Assembly: GCF_021134715.1 (NCBI RefSeq)
Contig: NC_060026.1
Coordinates: 2,232,001-2,296,000, forward strand
Length of the DNA stretch: 64,000 bases
Reading direction: 5' to 3'
Source: Daphnia pulex
Taxonomy: Eukaryota; Arthropoda; Branchiopoda; Diplostraca; Daphniidae
Positions 49,735 through 63,155 of the stretch are shown in pieces. Positions within the stretch are counted from its first letter, which is position 1, and every line of letters begins with the position of its first letter. The translations under genes and the position numbers were made by a program. The notes beneath the pieces were generated by a model that saw nothing but the letters and a program-made list of their open reading frames with translations, ran no database searches and was not told the DNA's origin.

Positions 49735-51922
49735 TTATTTTCGTGGTTTTCGTATGTTTCTGTCCACCTCAGCGTTGATTGTCGGCTTGTTTCGAGCATT
49801 TCTAGCGACATTAATTGAATTGCCCCGGGCATTTTGCAAAAGACGATTGTGTCGATTAGAAATCGAAATAATTAGCTCGCAAAGGAAAACTAAAAATGAG
49901 ATACTGAGTCCAAACAAGAGTACGGCAAAAGCCCCAGTCAAATTGCTGATTGTCAGAGCAGGCGATTTGTTATTAGTTTTCAGGGTTTTGCTGCCGGATG
50001 GGTTGACACTACTTTTGATATTTCCTTGACATTGGGGTGGCATGGGTCGAAACCACACATCCCAGTAGTAGACTAGTCCAGCTTGCATGATCTCCAACAG
50101 CCTTTGAATGTTTACACCAGGAAATATTAACTCTTTAGTAATTTTCGAATGGGATTAATTGTGAAACAATTATTTGGTTACCCTTGATTCACAGTTTTTG
50201 TGTAGTCACTGTATTTTGGCAGGGCAAATGACCCCATGACATTTGAGAAGCCGTCCTTTGCCAATATTTCCAAGTTGCATTTTTTTGTCTTTTTAAATTC
50301 CGCCCTGACGATATCCTTGTGATAATTGAACGCCTAGAAGTGTATGCGTAAAAGATAATCAATTTCTTAAATTGCTATCTTGCTTCCACGAAAGAACAAA
50401 AGCGTTAATTAATTTTTCAATATTAGCGAGCCATACATCCAAGTAGACGTTATTTGATCCAGGCGTTAACATACTGATGCACTGGGTCACGGGGTAACAT
50501 CGAGAATCCTTAAAGCTGTTTAGTCTTTCTCCTAGTTTCTTGTACAGTTCCTTCGTGGCATTCTTAGCCTATTTGATAAAATTAATGAAAAACGGTAAAT
50601 GTGACATTTCTGTGAAACTGTTGACAGCCAAACTTGCCGAAAGCGTAATGTCCATGGGACTTCCTTTTCTAACAAGCAATTGAACTTCTTTTCTTTCGGG
50701 TATGTCGTAAGGAGAGTTAATGAGTGAATGTTTAATTGGGGTCACTAAGAAAGTGAAGAGGGTCGATGTATAGGCTTGAACGAAAACGAAAGCGGCTAGA
50801 CACCAAACGCCAGCAACGATGCGAAATGGCAAGCGCTTCGATGTACAAGGTCCCCCTGGATTAATTATTTTTTTGAATATTCAACATTTTTATTTCTATT
50901 TCTTCCTTCCAAACATTTGCTAAAAGCCTGTTGCATCTTTCATTACCTTGTGACATTAAATTACCAAACACGTAAAGATAATGCCCTTCAGTGCGTTTTC
51001 TGCGCGGCAATTTAATTCCATTACCGTGGTTGGTTGCCGTTTGGAATAGTTTTTCCTGATATCGTTGTAGAAACTTTAAAACGAATATCACGCAAATAAT
51101 CGAAATACCCACTCCCAACCATATCTATAACATATAATTGAGAATAAGCAAATGAGATTTATCCCATTATGTTAGTTTTCGTACCGGCCATTGAAAAGGC
51201 TTGATGATAGCGTTGACATTGAACGAGTTAGCAGCAGGAACGGGCATTAATAATGAAGCCGTGGTGTAAACCCAAGGCACCGTTGTATCAATTTGCTGTT
51301 GATATAGATAGGAAGGTACGATGTCCTGGAGTAGCAGATCACATTCCTGCAAGTATTGGTTTTGGCTTTTGGGTTACTTAAAATTACGTCGTCTTTGATG
51401 TTTATAAAAGTAAGAAATCCATTGGGACGACACTCGACTTGATCCCACAAATAGTTGAAAAGTCCTTTCTTATTTCCCTGGGGTTCCAACGTACTATCAT
51501 TTATGCGGATCATCTCGTACCTACAAACCACGGGAAAGAGTGGAATGATGTTAAATTTCTGAGTTGTTTCGTTTAGGTTCAATATTGTACGGCAATATTT
51601 TTCTTTTGATTTTGTATGAATTGACTTACGTGAAATTGAAACGGCTTGCTAGGCATTCGAGAATGATGCCTCCTTTTAGCGGTCCTGGCAGTCCTTTGGG
51701 GTTGCCACTCCACCCTGGCTTAGATACAAATTTGGAAGGCAAATTTAATGCAGGTCAATTATTTTAGTAGCTACTTTTCAACAGTAATTGTATAGAAATA
51801 GATACCCAAATAACACGAAGGTGTTTGCCGTTTAGCGGATTTGAGGGTGATTGCATTGCTGTAGAGTAACCCATTGTCCAAATTTGAGAGAAAAATATCA
51901 AGGGGGATAAAGTGTTTGCCAT
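49735..51922 (-). CDS. ionotropic receptor (IR) 1 of the array
   Basis: Chemosensory relative of ionotropic glutamate receptors. Nine exons: 51922-51806, 51718-51630, 51520-51439, 51346-51185, 51124-50947, 50855-50638, 50568-50437, 50333-50182, 50101-49735; 498 residues. It begins with a signal peptide (MANTLSPLIFFSQIWTMG) and has no large N-terminal domain. Ligand-binding half one includes NGKHLRVIW, GGIILECLASRFNFTYEM and ECDLLLQDIVPSYLY. Then M1 (IWLGVGISIICVIFVLKFL), pore-side helix M3 (RIVAGVWCLAAFVFVQAYTS then TLFTFLVTP), ligand-binding half two (SFALPKYSDYTKTVNQG) and M4 (NLTGAFAVLLFGLSISFLVF). Intron 6 needs a GC donor (TCG then GCAAGT). The last exon stops early at RKPRK; another frame beyond it resembles the tail of receptor 3, suggesting a frameshift. 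Confidence 0.88.
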
Positions 51923-53784
51923 TGTAAGCCAACAGTGTCTACCGTCTACTCCTTGTTACTCGACTTCTCGTCTATTTCTGAAATTCTAACTTATTCGAAG
52001 CAACATGTCGACTCCCGTCGTCACTGCTTGGTGTTTTACATTTTAAACTACAAATGTATTGCCTAGCAACGTAAACTCTTTCCTTATTCCTCAACTGAAT
52101 GTTTGCAAACAACCTTTTCAGTATCTATTCGTAGACCAGATTGTTTTGTCTGTCTAGGCCGTATCACCAGCTCCAGCTAATAGGTTAATAATTTAATTTA
52201 GTCACGGAATAAATTCCATTGTTTTGTTACAAGTTTAATCGGAACAGGGTCAAGGAATTAATAATGGTATTGATCACAAGATCTCTCATGATTCATTCAA
52301 AACCTTTTGGTTTGCTCGTGTTGTTCATGTAAAACCGCTTATAAATATCTGCGTGGTGATTTTCCTGACTTATCCTTGTATTTTGTCACATTGAGTTGAG
52401 GAGGTTTTTCCCATGGGAAAAATTCATATTGGTGGGAGTATTTGACTGTGAATAGCTTTAAACTATTAGCGAAAGTTACGAAACCGTTTATTGGCTCTGT
52501 GATTTCATAAAGGTATTACGTAAAACCAGCAAAATTTTAAGGCAAAGTCGTGTAGTCTATTTGAAAGTAAGCCCATTTTAATAATCCATAATGTATTCCA
52601 GCATTGCTGCACGATCACTATACAGTCGCGTGTTGACAGTCAGTATAGTTAAGCGCTCTAATTCATTTGAAATCTACAGAATGAAAATCAACAAGCATAT
52701 TTATCGAATCCATTTTTCTCTCCCAACCTTGTAGGTACTACAAACTTCCAGACTATGTATCAGCTGTTTGATGGACTCCGCTGATTCCTGTTCAGCATCC
52801 AGCCCAGAGTCACCAAAATAGAACGCTAAGTAACCTTTATCGTATAATGAGCAGCTCAATCTCAAATCTAAATGTAAATGCCAATTAAATTAAATGACAC
52901 TAAATTATCTACAAACAGTAATATTTAAAAGTCCTTTCTGCGTTAGGTATTAGCTCACGTCGTGCAATCTAAAAAAAAACTACTGGGGCATGAACAATCA
53001 AAACTAACTTCCTGGCAATCCTTCGGGCCAAATCACGGGAAACTGCACGACTAAAGTAAGTAAACTTTTTGACTTCACTTTCCCGTAGTTGCTTTTGTAA
53101 AGTAGAATTTAGTTTCAACAACGCAATTTAAAATGTGTGGGTGGCTACTTGTATATGTATAGACGAGTGAGGCGGCGTAGTTAAGCTTGGCACAATGTGA
53201 AGTGAAAAATATTGAAGAGAAAATTGAATAAATGCGTGTACACTTAACTTTTCAGATAATGTTTTTGATATAAAGAAGTTTGGAAATAGTAACCAACGTC
53301 GATAATAATTATACTACACTTTCGTTTTGGTTTGGTACTGCCACAATTAATTGTTTTATATTTCTGTATGTAGCCCAAGCATTCCTTGACGAACGACACT
53401 AAAAGGGGCGCAGCGTCTTAATTAGGGCGCTGCTAAATCTTAATTGGATTTCTTGTTTTTTTTTGGCAGATATTTGGTCACCTCCATGGGTAAAACTCCT
53501 CTAATCCAAGGTCTTCGTCATCCAGATCTGTAATCTAAAACTCCTAGAGTTGCAGCCCATCACTAACACTACCCTATTTCTGATAGACTGAATGCAATGG
53601 CTTCACAGAGAGCTTCCAGAGGAATCTAATCAGAACCAACACCCAAGGTAATAAACTTTAAACATTCAATACTAAGGAACATAGACACTTTTTTATCGTA
53701 ATGTTTATACTGATTGTGGATGTCGGCTGTAATAATGTTGGCTTTTGAATTGCTCGTGTTTTGGCGATTTTGGATCGATTGGTT
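51923..53784. other. intergenic spacer of the receptor array
   Basis: No gene. Several blocks recur in the other spacers, such as GTCACGGAATAAAT near 52200 (compare GTCACGGAGTAAAT near 56305) and the stretch at 52730-53650, which resembles 56930-57250. It includes the receptor 1 promoter, but no TATA box was recognised. Confidence 0.5.
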
Positions 53785-56061
53785 TTACATACTCGTTCTC
53801 GGTATAGATTGCGGGTTCGTTTTCAATGCTTTTGACCGTGCGATTTGAGGCATACTTTTCGTGGATGACTGCTCGGGCTTATTGTCTTGAGTACTTAATG
53901 CGATTTCAACTGAATTGATCCGGGCTTCTTGCATTATTAGACGGTTGGGTCGATTAAGAAGCGAAGTAATTAGCTCGCACAAGAAAACTAAAAATGATAC
54001 TCCGAGTCCAAAACACAGGACGATGAAAGCTCCGGTCAAATTTCTGAGTGTCAGAGCAGGCGATTTGTTATTAGTTTTCAGGGTTTTAGTGTTGGGAGGG
54101 TTAACACTTTTGATATTTCCTTGACATTGAGGTGGCATGGGTCGGAACCACACATCCCAGTAGTCGACTAGTCCAGCTTGCATGATCTCCAACAGCCTTT
54201 GAATGGTTACACCAGGAAATAAGAATTTTTTAGTACGTACTTTTTCGAATGGGATTGATTGTGAAACAATGATTTTGTTACCCTTGATTCACAGTTTTTG
54301 TGTATTCAGTGTGTTTGGGCAGGGCAAATGACCCCATAACGTTTGAAAAGCCTTCTTTTGCCAATAATTGCAAGTTGCATTTCCTCGTCTTTTTAAATTC
54401 CGCCCTAATGATATCCTTGTGGTAATTGAACGCCTATAATTTTAGTGAATAAGTTTATCGATTTTTTAATTCATATTTTGCTTTCTCGAAGTCGAAACAG
54501 AAAAAGCCTTAATTATTTTTAAAATAATTAGAATTTAGATGTAGTACATCCAAGTAGACGTTATTTGATCCAGGCGTTAGCATACTGATGCACTGGGACA
54601 CGGGGTAGCATCGAGAATCCGGGAAATAGTCAACCCTTTCGCCTAGTTTCCTATTAAATTCGTTTGTGTTATTCTTAATCTATTGAAAAAATAGATGAAG
54701 AATATGAAATGGGATTTTTTAAGTGAAACTGTTGACAGCCAAACTTGCCGAAAGCGCAATGTCCATAGGGCTTCCTTTTTTAACAAGCAGACGAATTTCT
54801 TGGCTCTCGGGAATGTCGTAAGGAGAGTTAATAAGTGAATGTTTAATTGGGGTCACTAAGAAAGTGAAGAGTGTCGAATTGTATGCTTGAACGAAAACGA
54901 AAGCGGCTAGACACCAAACGCCAGCAACGATGCGAAATGGCAAGCACTTCGATGTACAAGGTCCCCCTGGATTAATTATTTTTTTGAATATTTAACATTT
55001 TTATTTCTTTTTCTTCCGTCCAAACATTTGCCAAGAGCCTGTTGCATCTTTCATTACCTTGTGACATTAAATTGCCAAACACGTAAAGATATTGCTTTCC
55101 AGTGCGTTCCTTGTGCGGTGGGCGAACTCCATCACCGTGATTGCTGGCTGGTTCGAATAGTTTTTCTTGGAATCGTTGCAGAAACTTTAGAACGAATATG
55201 ACACAAACAATTGAAATGCCCACACCCAACCATATCTATAACATATAATTGAGAATAAGCAAATGAGATTAATCCGATTTTTTTGAATTATGGTACCGGC
55301 CATTGAAATGGCTTAATAAGAGCATTGATATTAAACGAACTATCAACAGGAACGGGCATTAATATTGCAGACGAGGTGTAAACCCAAGGCACCGTTGTAT
55401 CAATCAGTTTGTGATATCTGTATGAAGGCACGACGTCTTGGAGCAGCAAATCACATTCCTATACAAGAAATAGTTTCGGATTAGTTAGCCTATACTGCGT
55501 CGTTTATACAAAATCTTTTAAAGTGAGAAATCCATTGGGACGACACTCGACTTGATCCCACAAATAGTTGAAAAGTCCTTTCTTATTTCCCTGGGGTTCC
55601 AACGAGCTATCATTTATGCGAATCATCTCGTACCTACAAAGCATGGGGAAGCCATGATGTTCAAACTTTCTTGTTTGTTTTTTTTCGTTTCAGTTCAATT
55701 GTGTTAGGTATTTAGATTGTTTTCATCTCTTTGTTAATTAACTTACGTGAAAAAACGGTTGGTCAGGCATTCGAGAATCACGCCTCCTTTTAGCGGTCCT
55801 GGCAGTCCCTTGGGGTTGCCACTCCACCCTGGCTTAGATACAAATTTGGAAGGCAAATTTAATGAAGGCCAATTTACAGAGAACTCTTCAAGAGTTGACA
55901 TAAAAGTTGTGCGGAAATACTGACAATTAAAAATATGATACCCAAATAACACGGAGGTGTTTGCCGTTTAGCGAATTAGAGGATGGATTCATTATTGTGG
56001 AGTAACCAAAATTTGCAAGAATGTAAGAACAAAATAGAAAAAAGAATGAAGATTTAGCCAT
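53785..56061 (-). CDS. ionotropic receptor (IR) 2 of the array
   Basis: Exons 56061-55942, 55832-55747, 55633-55552, 55458-55297, 55235-55058, 54966-54749, 54679-54548, 54433-54282 and 54196-53785 give 513 residues. Signal peptide MAKSSFFFLFCSYILANFG. Exon 2 ends CLTNRFFT, one residue shorter than the paralogues (RFNFT). M1 IWLGVGISIVCVIFVLKFLQ, M3 region VAGVWCLAAFVFVQAYNS, M4 NLTGAFIVLCFGLGVSFLVF. It is the closest paralogue of receptor 1, with the same intron positions, including the GC donor. The cytoplasmic tail differs from its relatives in a way that suggests frame drift. Confidence 0.88.
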
Positions 56062-57476
56062 TATAAACCAGCAGTTTCTATAGTCCTTGTCACTCGACTT
56101 CTCGTCTATTTCTGAAATAGCAGACATACTGCAACCAACATTTCGTTTTGCACGATTTTCAGTTTAAACTACAAATGCACTGCCTAGCAACGTAAACTTT
56201 TTTCAAATGCATCAAGTATGTCCAAACATCTGTCGGTCTGTCTTTCAGTCACCGTTTAGTTTAGGCTGTGTCATCAATATTCAAGCCTGTTAATAATGGA
56301 ATTTCGTCACGGAGTAAATCCTGCCGTTTTGACAGATAAAACGGAGCAGTGGCCAGGAATTAGTAATGAGATTTGTTGCAGAGATACGGCAGATACCCAG
56401 TGTTTGGAATCAAAAACTATTTGACCGGTTTGCTCTTTATGTAAAATCGCCACAAAATCCGCTTGAATGCCAGCAGCATCACGCTAGCCTGCTGCTTATC
56501 CTGACATTTGATGTTTAGTCGTCCATCATATTGTGGTGATGGCACTATATATTGCATTTAATTCCTCCTCTCTTTCCAGAGAAATGCAGCAGCTTAGCAA
56601 CTAGATAAGATGAAATCATAATTTTAAATAAGCGAAGATTGCACATTGTCAAAGGATACCATGTGTGTGCTTTAAAATAATAGTGAAACAGCATTCTAGC
56701 AGTTAATTTGCCTGTTTTTGATTGGTTTTTTAGTTTTATAACGTATAAAAACGCATCAGCTCAAGGCTAAACGAGTTCCAGATGTTGCTTATATATAGCA
56801 AATTAGCCTTAATATTGACGCGCTATTGCACTGTTCGATCATGTTTTGTATTTAAGTGCTCTAATTCATTCAATATCGACATAATTGAAATTTTATACTT
56901 GTGTTTATTGAATTCCATTTTCTCTCTCCACCTTTTAGATATTAGCCTGCAGACTTATCAGCTGCTTGATTGACCGCGTTTTCTGTTTCAGCATCCAACA
57001 TGGAATAAGAGAAACGAGAGCGTTTTCCAACATCGTAACAAACAATCAAATGTAAATGCCAATTAAATCAGAAAGTAATATAAAAATTACCTCGTCATCA
57101 ATAAAAAAATACCTTTGGCAATAGGTACTGTCGCACAGCTAATGCCATCTGTCACACTACTGTTAAGACAAGAACAGCACAAAAATACTTCCCGGCAGGC
57201 CTCCAGGAAAATCACCCGAAACTGCAACGGCTAAAGGTAAAAAACTTTCGACTTTCATTCCGTAGTTACTCTTTTATGGTAGGAGTGAGTTTGAACAACA
57301 TCACAATTGGAAACGTGTGGTTTGGTACATGTTTAATCAAATATGTGCGAGGCAGGGCTTGTTGCACTTGGCACAATGTGTGAGGTGAAACTCATTAGAG
57401 TGGATATTAAATTAATGCCTAGATTAACAGCTACTACAACAACAACTACAAAATCCTTGATAATATTAAAGCGTTA
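56062..57476. other. intergenic spacer of the receptor array
   Basis: No gene seen. Blocks shared with the other spacers at about 56160-56330 and 56930-57250. Confidence 0.5.
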
Positions 57477-59836
57477 CTATGTCGATTGGTTGTGGATATC
57501 AACTGTAATGATGTTGGTTGTTGGTTCCGGTTGCTTGATTTTGGCTGTTTGATTGAATTCGTTATTTTCGTGAAAATTCTTTTCCACCTCAGCTGTGGCT
57601 GCGGACTTATTTTGAGAATCGAATTTTATGGCATTGTTTCCGGCTTTTTTTGATCGACGACTTTGACGGTTAGGATTATAAATTATTTTCTCGCAAAGAA
57701 AAGCTAGTAAGGATAGGCTAAATCCTAAAAAAAGGACAATAAAAGCCCCAGTCAAATTCTTGAGTGTTAGAGCAGGCGGACGGTCTTTCATTTTCAGTGC
57801 TTTACTATCGGGCGGATTAAAACTTTTGATGTTTCCTTGACACTGAGGTGGCATGGGTCGAAACCGCTCCTCCCAGTAGTCTAACAGTCCTGCTTGCATG
57901 ATCTCTAATAATCTTGGAAATAACAAATCTTAAAATGGTTTTCAACTGAAAATTCTTACGGCTATTTCTTTTTTCTTACATACCCTTGGCTTACAGTTTT
58001 GGTGTATTCACTGTTTTTCGGCAGGGCAAATGATGACATTATGGTTGAGAAACCCTCTTTTGCCAATAGTTGAAAGTTGCATTTCCTCGTCTTTTGAAAT
58101 TCTTCTCGGATGATATCCTTGTGATAATTTATCCCCTAGAAGAAAAGAGAAAAATATCCTCTATTAATTAAAATACTATTTGGCTTCCCTGAAAAAAGCG
58201 ATCCCCAAATTTTGTTTTACGCCATACATCCATGTAGATGTTATTTGATCCGGGTGTCAACAGACTGACACACTGTGACACGGGGTAGCAACGAGAAGCC
58301 GAGGAGCTGTTTAATATTTCGGCGAGTTTCTTGTACAACATAAACGATGTGTTATTGGCTGTGATATTCTGTTAGTCAAGCAGAAAATTTTGAAATTAAA
58401 TTCCTCTTTTCGTTTCGATTAATATGATTGCCGCTATCAACTTGCCGAAAGGAAATTGTCTGTCGAACCGCCTTTTCTAATCAGCAAATGGAGATCTTTT
58501 CTCTCGGGAATATCGTAAGGAGAGTTGATCAATGGGTTTTTGATTGGTGTCACTAAGTAAGTGAAGAGTGTCGCATTGTAAGCTTGAACGAGAATAAAAG
58601 CGGCCAGTATCCAAGCACCAGCTACCAGACGGAACGACAACCGACTTGATGTGCATGGGCCACCTATGTTCATGGAATTCAGAATAATTATCACCGCTTT
58701 TTATTTTTATTTCTTTCTTCTTGGGGTGGAAGAGTTACGTACCTTGCGACACTAAAGTTCCGAAAACGTAAATGTATTGCGCTCCATTACGTAGTTTTTG
58801 CGCGAGACGATTATTTCCTTGTTTGGCCCCCGTTTTAAATTTTTCTTCCTGATGTTGCAGAACATTCAAAGCGAATATGACGCAAACAATCGAAATGCCC
58901 ACTCCTAACCATACCTTTGATGACAAAAGGTATTGGTATTACCAATTAAGATAAGCCCAATTTTACCGATTGTTGTACCGGCCATTGAAAGGGTTTGATG
59001 ACAGCTTGGATATTAAGTGAGTCATCCGGAATATGAGTAAGTATAGCACCTGTGGTGTAAACCCATGGCACTGTGATGTCAACAACCTGTCGGTTCCCGT
59101 ATGCAATCGATGACACCACGTCTTGAAGCAGCAAATCACATTGCTGCTTACATAATTTTTTGATTGCGTTAATCTTACTAGATGTTTCATCTTTCGAAAA
59201 ATGACTGGGTGGTGACTTAGCAACTCAAACAGGGTTTTTGAAAAAGTTGGAAATAATCAAATCAAGATCAACGTTTGATTTGACCAAAAATGTCTAAATT
59301 TAAAATAATCAAAGGAAATTCAGTTGGAATGACTCAACTTGATTCCGCAAGTAGTTGAAAAGTCCTTTTCCATTTGTCGATGGCACCACGCTGCTCTCCG
59401 TAACTCGGACCATCTCGTACCTAATGAACCAGCTCAAAGATGTTAGGAATTTTAATGCATTGTGTTGCAGGCGGTAATAATTGCCGGATCGATCCATTTA
59501 GTACGTAAAGTTAAAACGTCTAGTCAGGCATTCGAGAATGACGCCTCCTTTTAGCGGTCCTGGCAGTCCTTTGGGGTTGCCACTCCACCCTGTCTTATAG
59601 ATACAATGTTGATAGCAAATGTAATAATGCTGGGCAGTTTTCCGAGTCTCTCCTAATCCTTTTCTGTAATTAACTGTCTAGAAATAACGCTAATTTAAAG
59701 TTATAAATACCCAGATAACACGGAGGTGTTTGCCGTTTAGTGGATTAGATGGCGAATGCATTGCTGTGGTCGAATAACCCGTTGCCCATACGTGAGAGCA
59801 AAATGTTATAACGAGTAAAGTTACAGCAATTGCCAT
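57477..59836 (-). CDS. ionotropic receptor (IR) 3 of the array
   Basis: Exons 59836-59711, 59593-59505, 59420-59339, 59143-58979, 58914-58743, 58663-58446, 58368-58228, 58135-57984 and 57912-57477 give 526 residues. Signal peptide MAIAVTLLVITFCSHVWATG. Ligand-binding part one: GGVILECLTRRFNFTYEMVR, QCDLLLQDVVSS, VVDITVPWVYTTGAILTHIP. M1 VWLGVGISIVCVIFALNVLQ; M3 LVAGAWILAAFILVQAYNAT; M4 NLTGAFIVLFLGFSLSLLAF. The tail keeps NNEFNQTAKIKQPEPT and ends VDIHNQST, probably the ancestral C-terminus of the group. Exon 4 has two possible acceptors (AAG or CAG, one codon apart). Confidence 0.88.
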
Positions 59837-60881
59837 TGCAACTCAAAGTTTCTAGTCCAAGTCTTTCGACTTCCTGCTTATTACTGGAATTGTGTGCATA
59901 CTCGAGACCAGCATGTCGACTCCGTTGATAGTTTTCCATGACCAGCAGATTTTGTTGTAAATGTATCGCCTAGCAACGTAATATCCTTTCGTGCTTGTCA
60001 AATAGATGTGTGTCAAATGTCAAAACATCGTTCGATCTGTCACCTACCACGTCGTTTTCCCAATAACCCTACAGGTTGCAACACCAAATATTCAAGCTTG
60101 TTGATTAATAATGGAACGATATCACGGAGCACATTCCCGTGGCTTGTCAGAAAGCTTCATTTTGGGAGAAGGGGAGAGGGATTAATAATGGGCAATAATT
60201 ATATGTGCAGATGTGCTCGAACTAACATGTCGACTCGGTGACGTTTCGTTTCCCTGACATTTACTTGTTCTTTCCTAAATGTAATGCTCTTTCCGAATTC
60301 CTCGACTGGATGGCCGTCAAAACATAATTTATTATACACCAGAGACCGATCCATATCGCCTTTATAGACTCGGCAAAGAATTAATAATGAAATATGCGGG
60401 AATATGATATGAGATGCTTCACATGTTTTATTCAAATGGGTCGTATGCTCGTTTGGTCTATGTAAATCCGCCGCACCAACCGCTTGAGTGTTTTGTATTG
60501 AATTTTCTTGTTTGTAGCATTCAGCTTGATTTGATGAAAAGAGGCGAACCATTTGTGTATGAAGTTAAAGGTTCAGGTAAAATTGGAAAGCTGTTAATGA
60601 CTGGAACTATTGATGTTTACGACGTCATTAATTTTCTTTGATAGTATTTAGTTTCGCCATCTTTGTTACTAACTCTATTGTGAAAACTGTACTTTCGAAT
60701 TGACATTCACAAGTTAAATTTGTTTTGCTGGGCACTACGACAAATATGTGTATTGATTAAGCCACAAAATGTTTTGTGTTACGTGGTGTGATGTGTTCCA
60801 ACATTCTTTGGATTTTTGCGTGTTTCAGTATAAGCGGGCGAAGGTTGCATCTAAGAAAAAGTAAGAGGATGAATCAAATAG
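59837..60881. other. intergenic spacer of the receptor array
   Basis: No gene. Shares blocks with the spacers at 52.0-52.4 and 56.2-56.5 kb, such as the TTTGCTCG...GTAAAxCCGC run near 60445. The open frame at 60414-60641 has no recognisable content and reads across that shared non-coding block. Confidence 0.5.
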
Positions 60882-63155
60882 TTATTGTTTCATTGGTGCG
60901 GGTGTTGAAATGGTTTCTCCTTTTATTTTGATTGCCGCAGACTTTTCTTGAAAAGTGTTTGCCGATTTATTGACGAATTTCATTTTAGCTTGTTCCAAGC
61001 GTCGGCGATTGCGGCTAGGCATTGAAACGATTTTCTCGCAAAGAAATGCCAATAATGAAAGGCTAAATCCCAACAGCAGAATGACAAAAGCTCCAGTCAA
61101 ATTCTTGAGGGTCAGAGCCGGCGGTTTTTTACTCTTTAATTTCAACATGTTGCTGCCTTTTCCGATATTTTTCAAACACTGAAGCGGCATAGGTCGGAGC
61201 ATGACATCCCAGTAGTCGACTAATCCAGCCTCTATGATCTCCAACAGCCTTTTTTTAAAACATTATTAGCCAAAAATCGACAAAAATGTTAGTCAAAATC
61301 AATTTTGATTTATCTAAATACCCTTGGTTCACAGTTTTTGTGTATTTGCTGTTTTTCGGCAGTGCAAATGATCCCATCACGTTTACCAGGCTTTCTTTTC
61401 CCAATTGCAAGTTGCATTTCCCCGTCTTTTTGAAATTTTCTAAAATGATGTCCATGTGGTAATGTAATCCCTAGAAGTGAATGCAAGAGTTGCTTAGTAT
61501 GTAGAAAGATTTTTCTTGCTTTCATACAATTTTTAAATCTTGCCCTACATCCAAGTAGACGTATTTCGATCCTGGCGTTAACAAACTGATGCATTCCGAT
61601 AGGTTGCACCGAGATTGTGGGGAGCTATTCAACCGTTCTCCTAGTTTCCTGAACGCTTTATTCGTGGAGTTTATATCCTGTTGATTATCGATTGAAATGA
61701 ACGAAGGTAATCAGCAACAAATCTCTCGTCAAGTAAAAATTAAAAGGTATTGAAACTTGCCGAAAGATAATAGTCTGTGGCACCTCCTTTTCTAACAAGC
61801 AATTGAACATCCTTCCTTTCTGGTATTTCATAAGGCGAGTTTACCAGCGGATTATTGATTGGCGTCAACACGTAGGTAGATAGCGTCGACGTGTAAGCTT
61901 GGACGAAAATGAAAGCGGCCACACTCCAAGCCCCGGCAACAATTCGAAATGGCAAGCGATTTGATGGGCAAGGTCCAGCTGTTTTAACAATTCAATAAGA
62001 GTAATAATCTATTTCTCTCTCTTGGGCTATTTGGTGTTGGACAAAATATATCTCGTTACCTTGCAACAACAAATTGCTCAACACGTAGATAAAGTGTTTT
62101 CCCAAGGTTGCTGTACACGCTAGATGACTACCGTCACCCTGTGCCTTTGTCTGCAAGGTTTTAACTCTATTAGGTCGTGTAAGTGAAGAGCTTGTTTTGA
62201 GTCTATTCTCCTGGAAATATCGTTGCAGGAGATACAAAATGAATATGACGCAAGAAATCGAAATCACAAGTCCCACCCAGATCTGTGGCATAAAATAATT
62301 GAGATTAATTGAGATTTTGCCGATTAAAAAAAAAAAAGAAAGAAAAGAAAAACCACTTTACCGGCCATTGAAATGGTTTAACGACAGCGTAAATATTGAC
62401 ACTTTCATCAGGGACGTGCATCAGTAAAGAAGCTGAAGTGTAAACCCACGGCACTGTTATGTCGACAATTTGCTGGTGTTCTTGTGTGGGCATAACATCT
62501 TGAAGCAGCAAGTCACATTGCTGTAATCAATGATTTTGAGATAAATTATTAGTTGGTTAGATTACTGTATATACTTGGACTTTTCTAGTGTAAGACTTAA
62601 CAAGATCAAAAATTTTTTGTTGCATTCATTGGGTCAATATTCAGCCATAACTACCACATTCTGCTCGAGTTTGATCTATCAAAATAAATAAATTAAGAAC
62701 GACTCAACTTGATTCAACAAATAGCTGAAAAGTCCTTTTCCATTTTCCGATGGTTCCAACTGGTGTTCCGTTACGCGGACCATTTCGTACCTAAGAAAGA
62801 AAAATCATTATTTTCCTATTAGCTGGGTTATTCAGATAACGGTGGAATATTAATTGCTTGATTGATTTTTAATAGATTACGTGAAATTAAAACGGTGTGC
62901 TAAGCAATCGAGAATGACTCCTCCCTTCAGCGGCCCTCTTAGCCCTTTAGGGTTTCCACTCCACCGCGGCTAAAATGACATTCAAATTAGTTTTCTTAAT
63001 ATAATTACAAGTACACTAAATTTGATAAATACCCAGATAACCCGGAGGTGTTGGCCGTTTAGTGGATGAGATGGCGAATGCATTTGTGTGGAGTAACCAA
63101 TTGCCCAAATGTGAGAGAAAAATGTTAAAACGACTAAATTTAAAGTTATACCCAT
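60882..63155 (-). CDS. ionotropic receptor (IR) 4 of the array
   Basis: Exons 63155-63033, 62969-62881, 62790-62709, 62520-62362, 62282-62060, 61978-61761, 61677-61549, 61470-61322 and 61248-60882 give 512 residues. ATG at 63155 begins a signal peptide (MGITLNLVVLTFFSHIWAIG). GGVILDCLAHRFNFTYEMVR, QCDLLLQDVMPT, VDITVPWVYTSASLLMHVP. M1 IWVGLVISISCVIFILYLLQ is followed by a longer basic loop than in the others. M3 IVAGAWSVAAFIFVQAYTST, half two SFALPKNSKYTKTVNQG, M4 NLTGAFVILLLGFSLSLLAF. The tail is short. Most diverged of the four, but all intron positions, including the GC donor, are kept. Confidence 0.88.

Noticed and set aside
51247-51582. Longer receptor exon 3 reading through RPNGFLTF
   Set aside because: It is intron sequence after the CAA/GTCGAG donor; only the shorter exon works in all four paralogues.
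60414-60641. 75-codon plus-strand frame as a new gene
   Set aside because: It crosses a non-coding block shared with other spacers where the frame is not kept.
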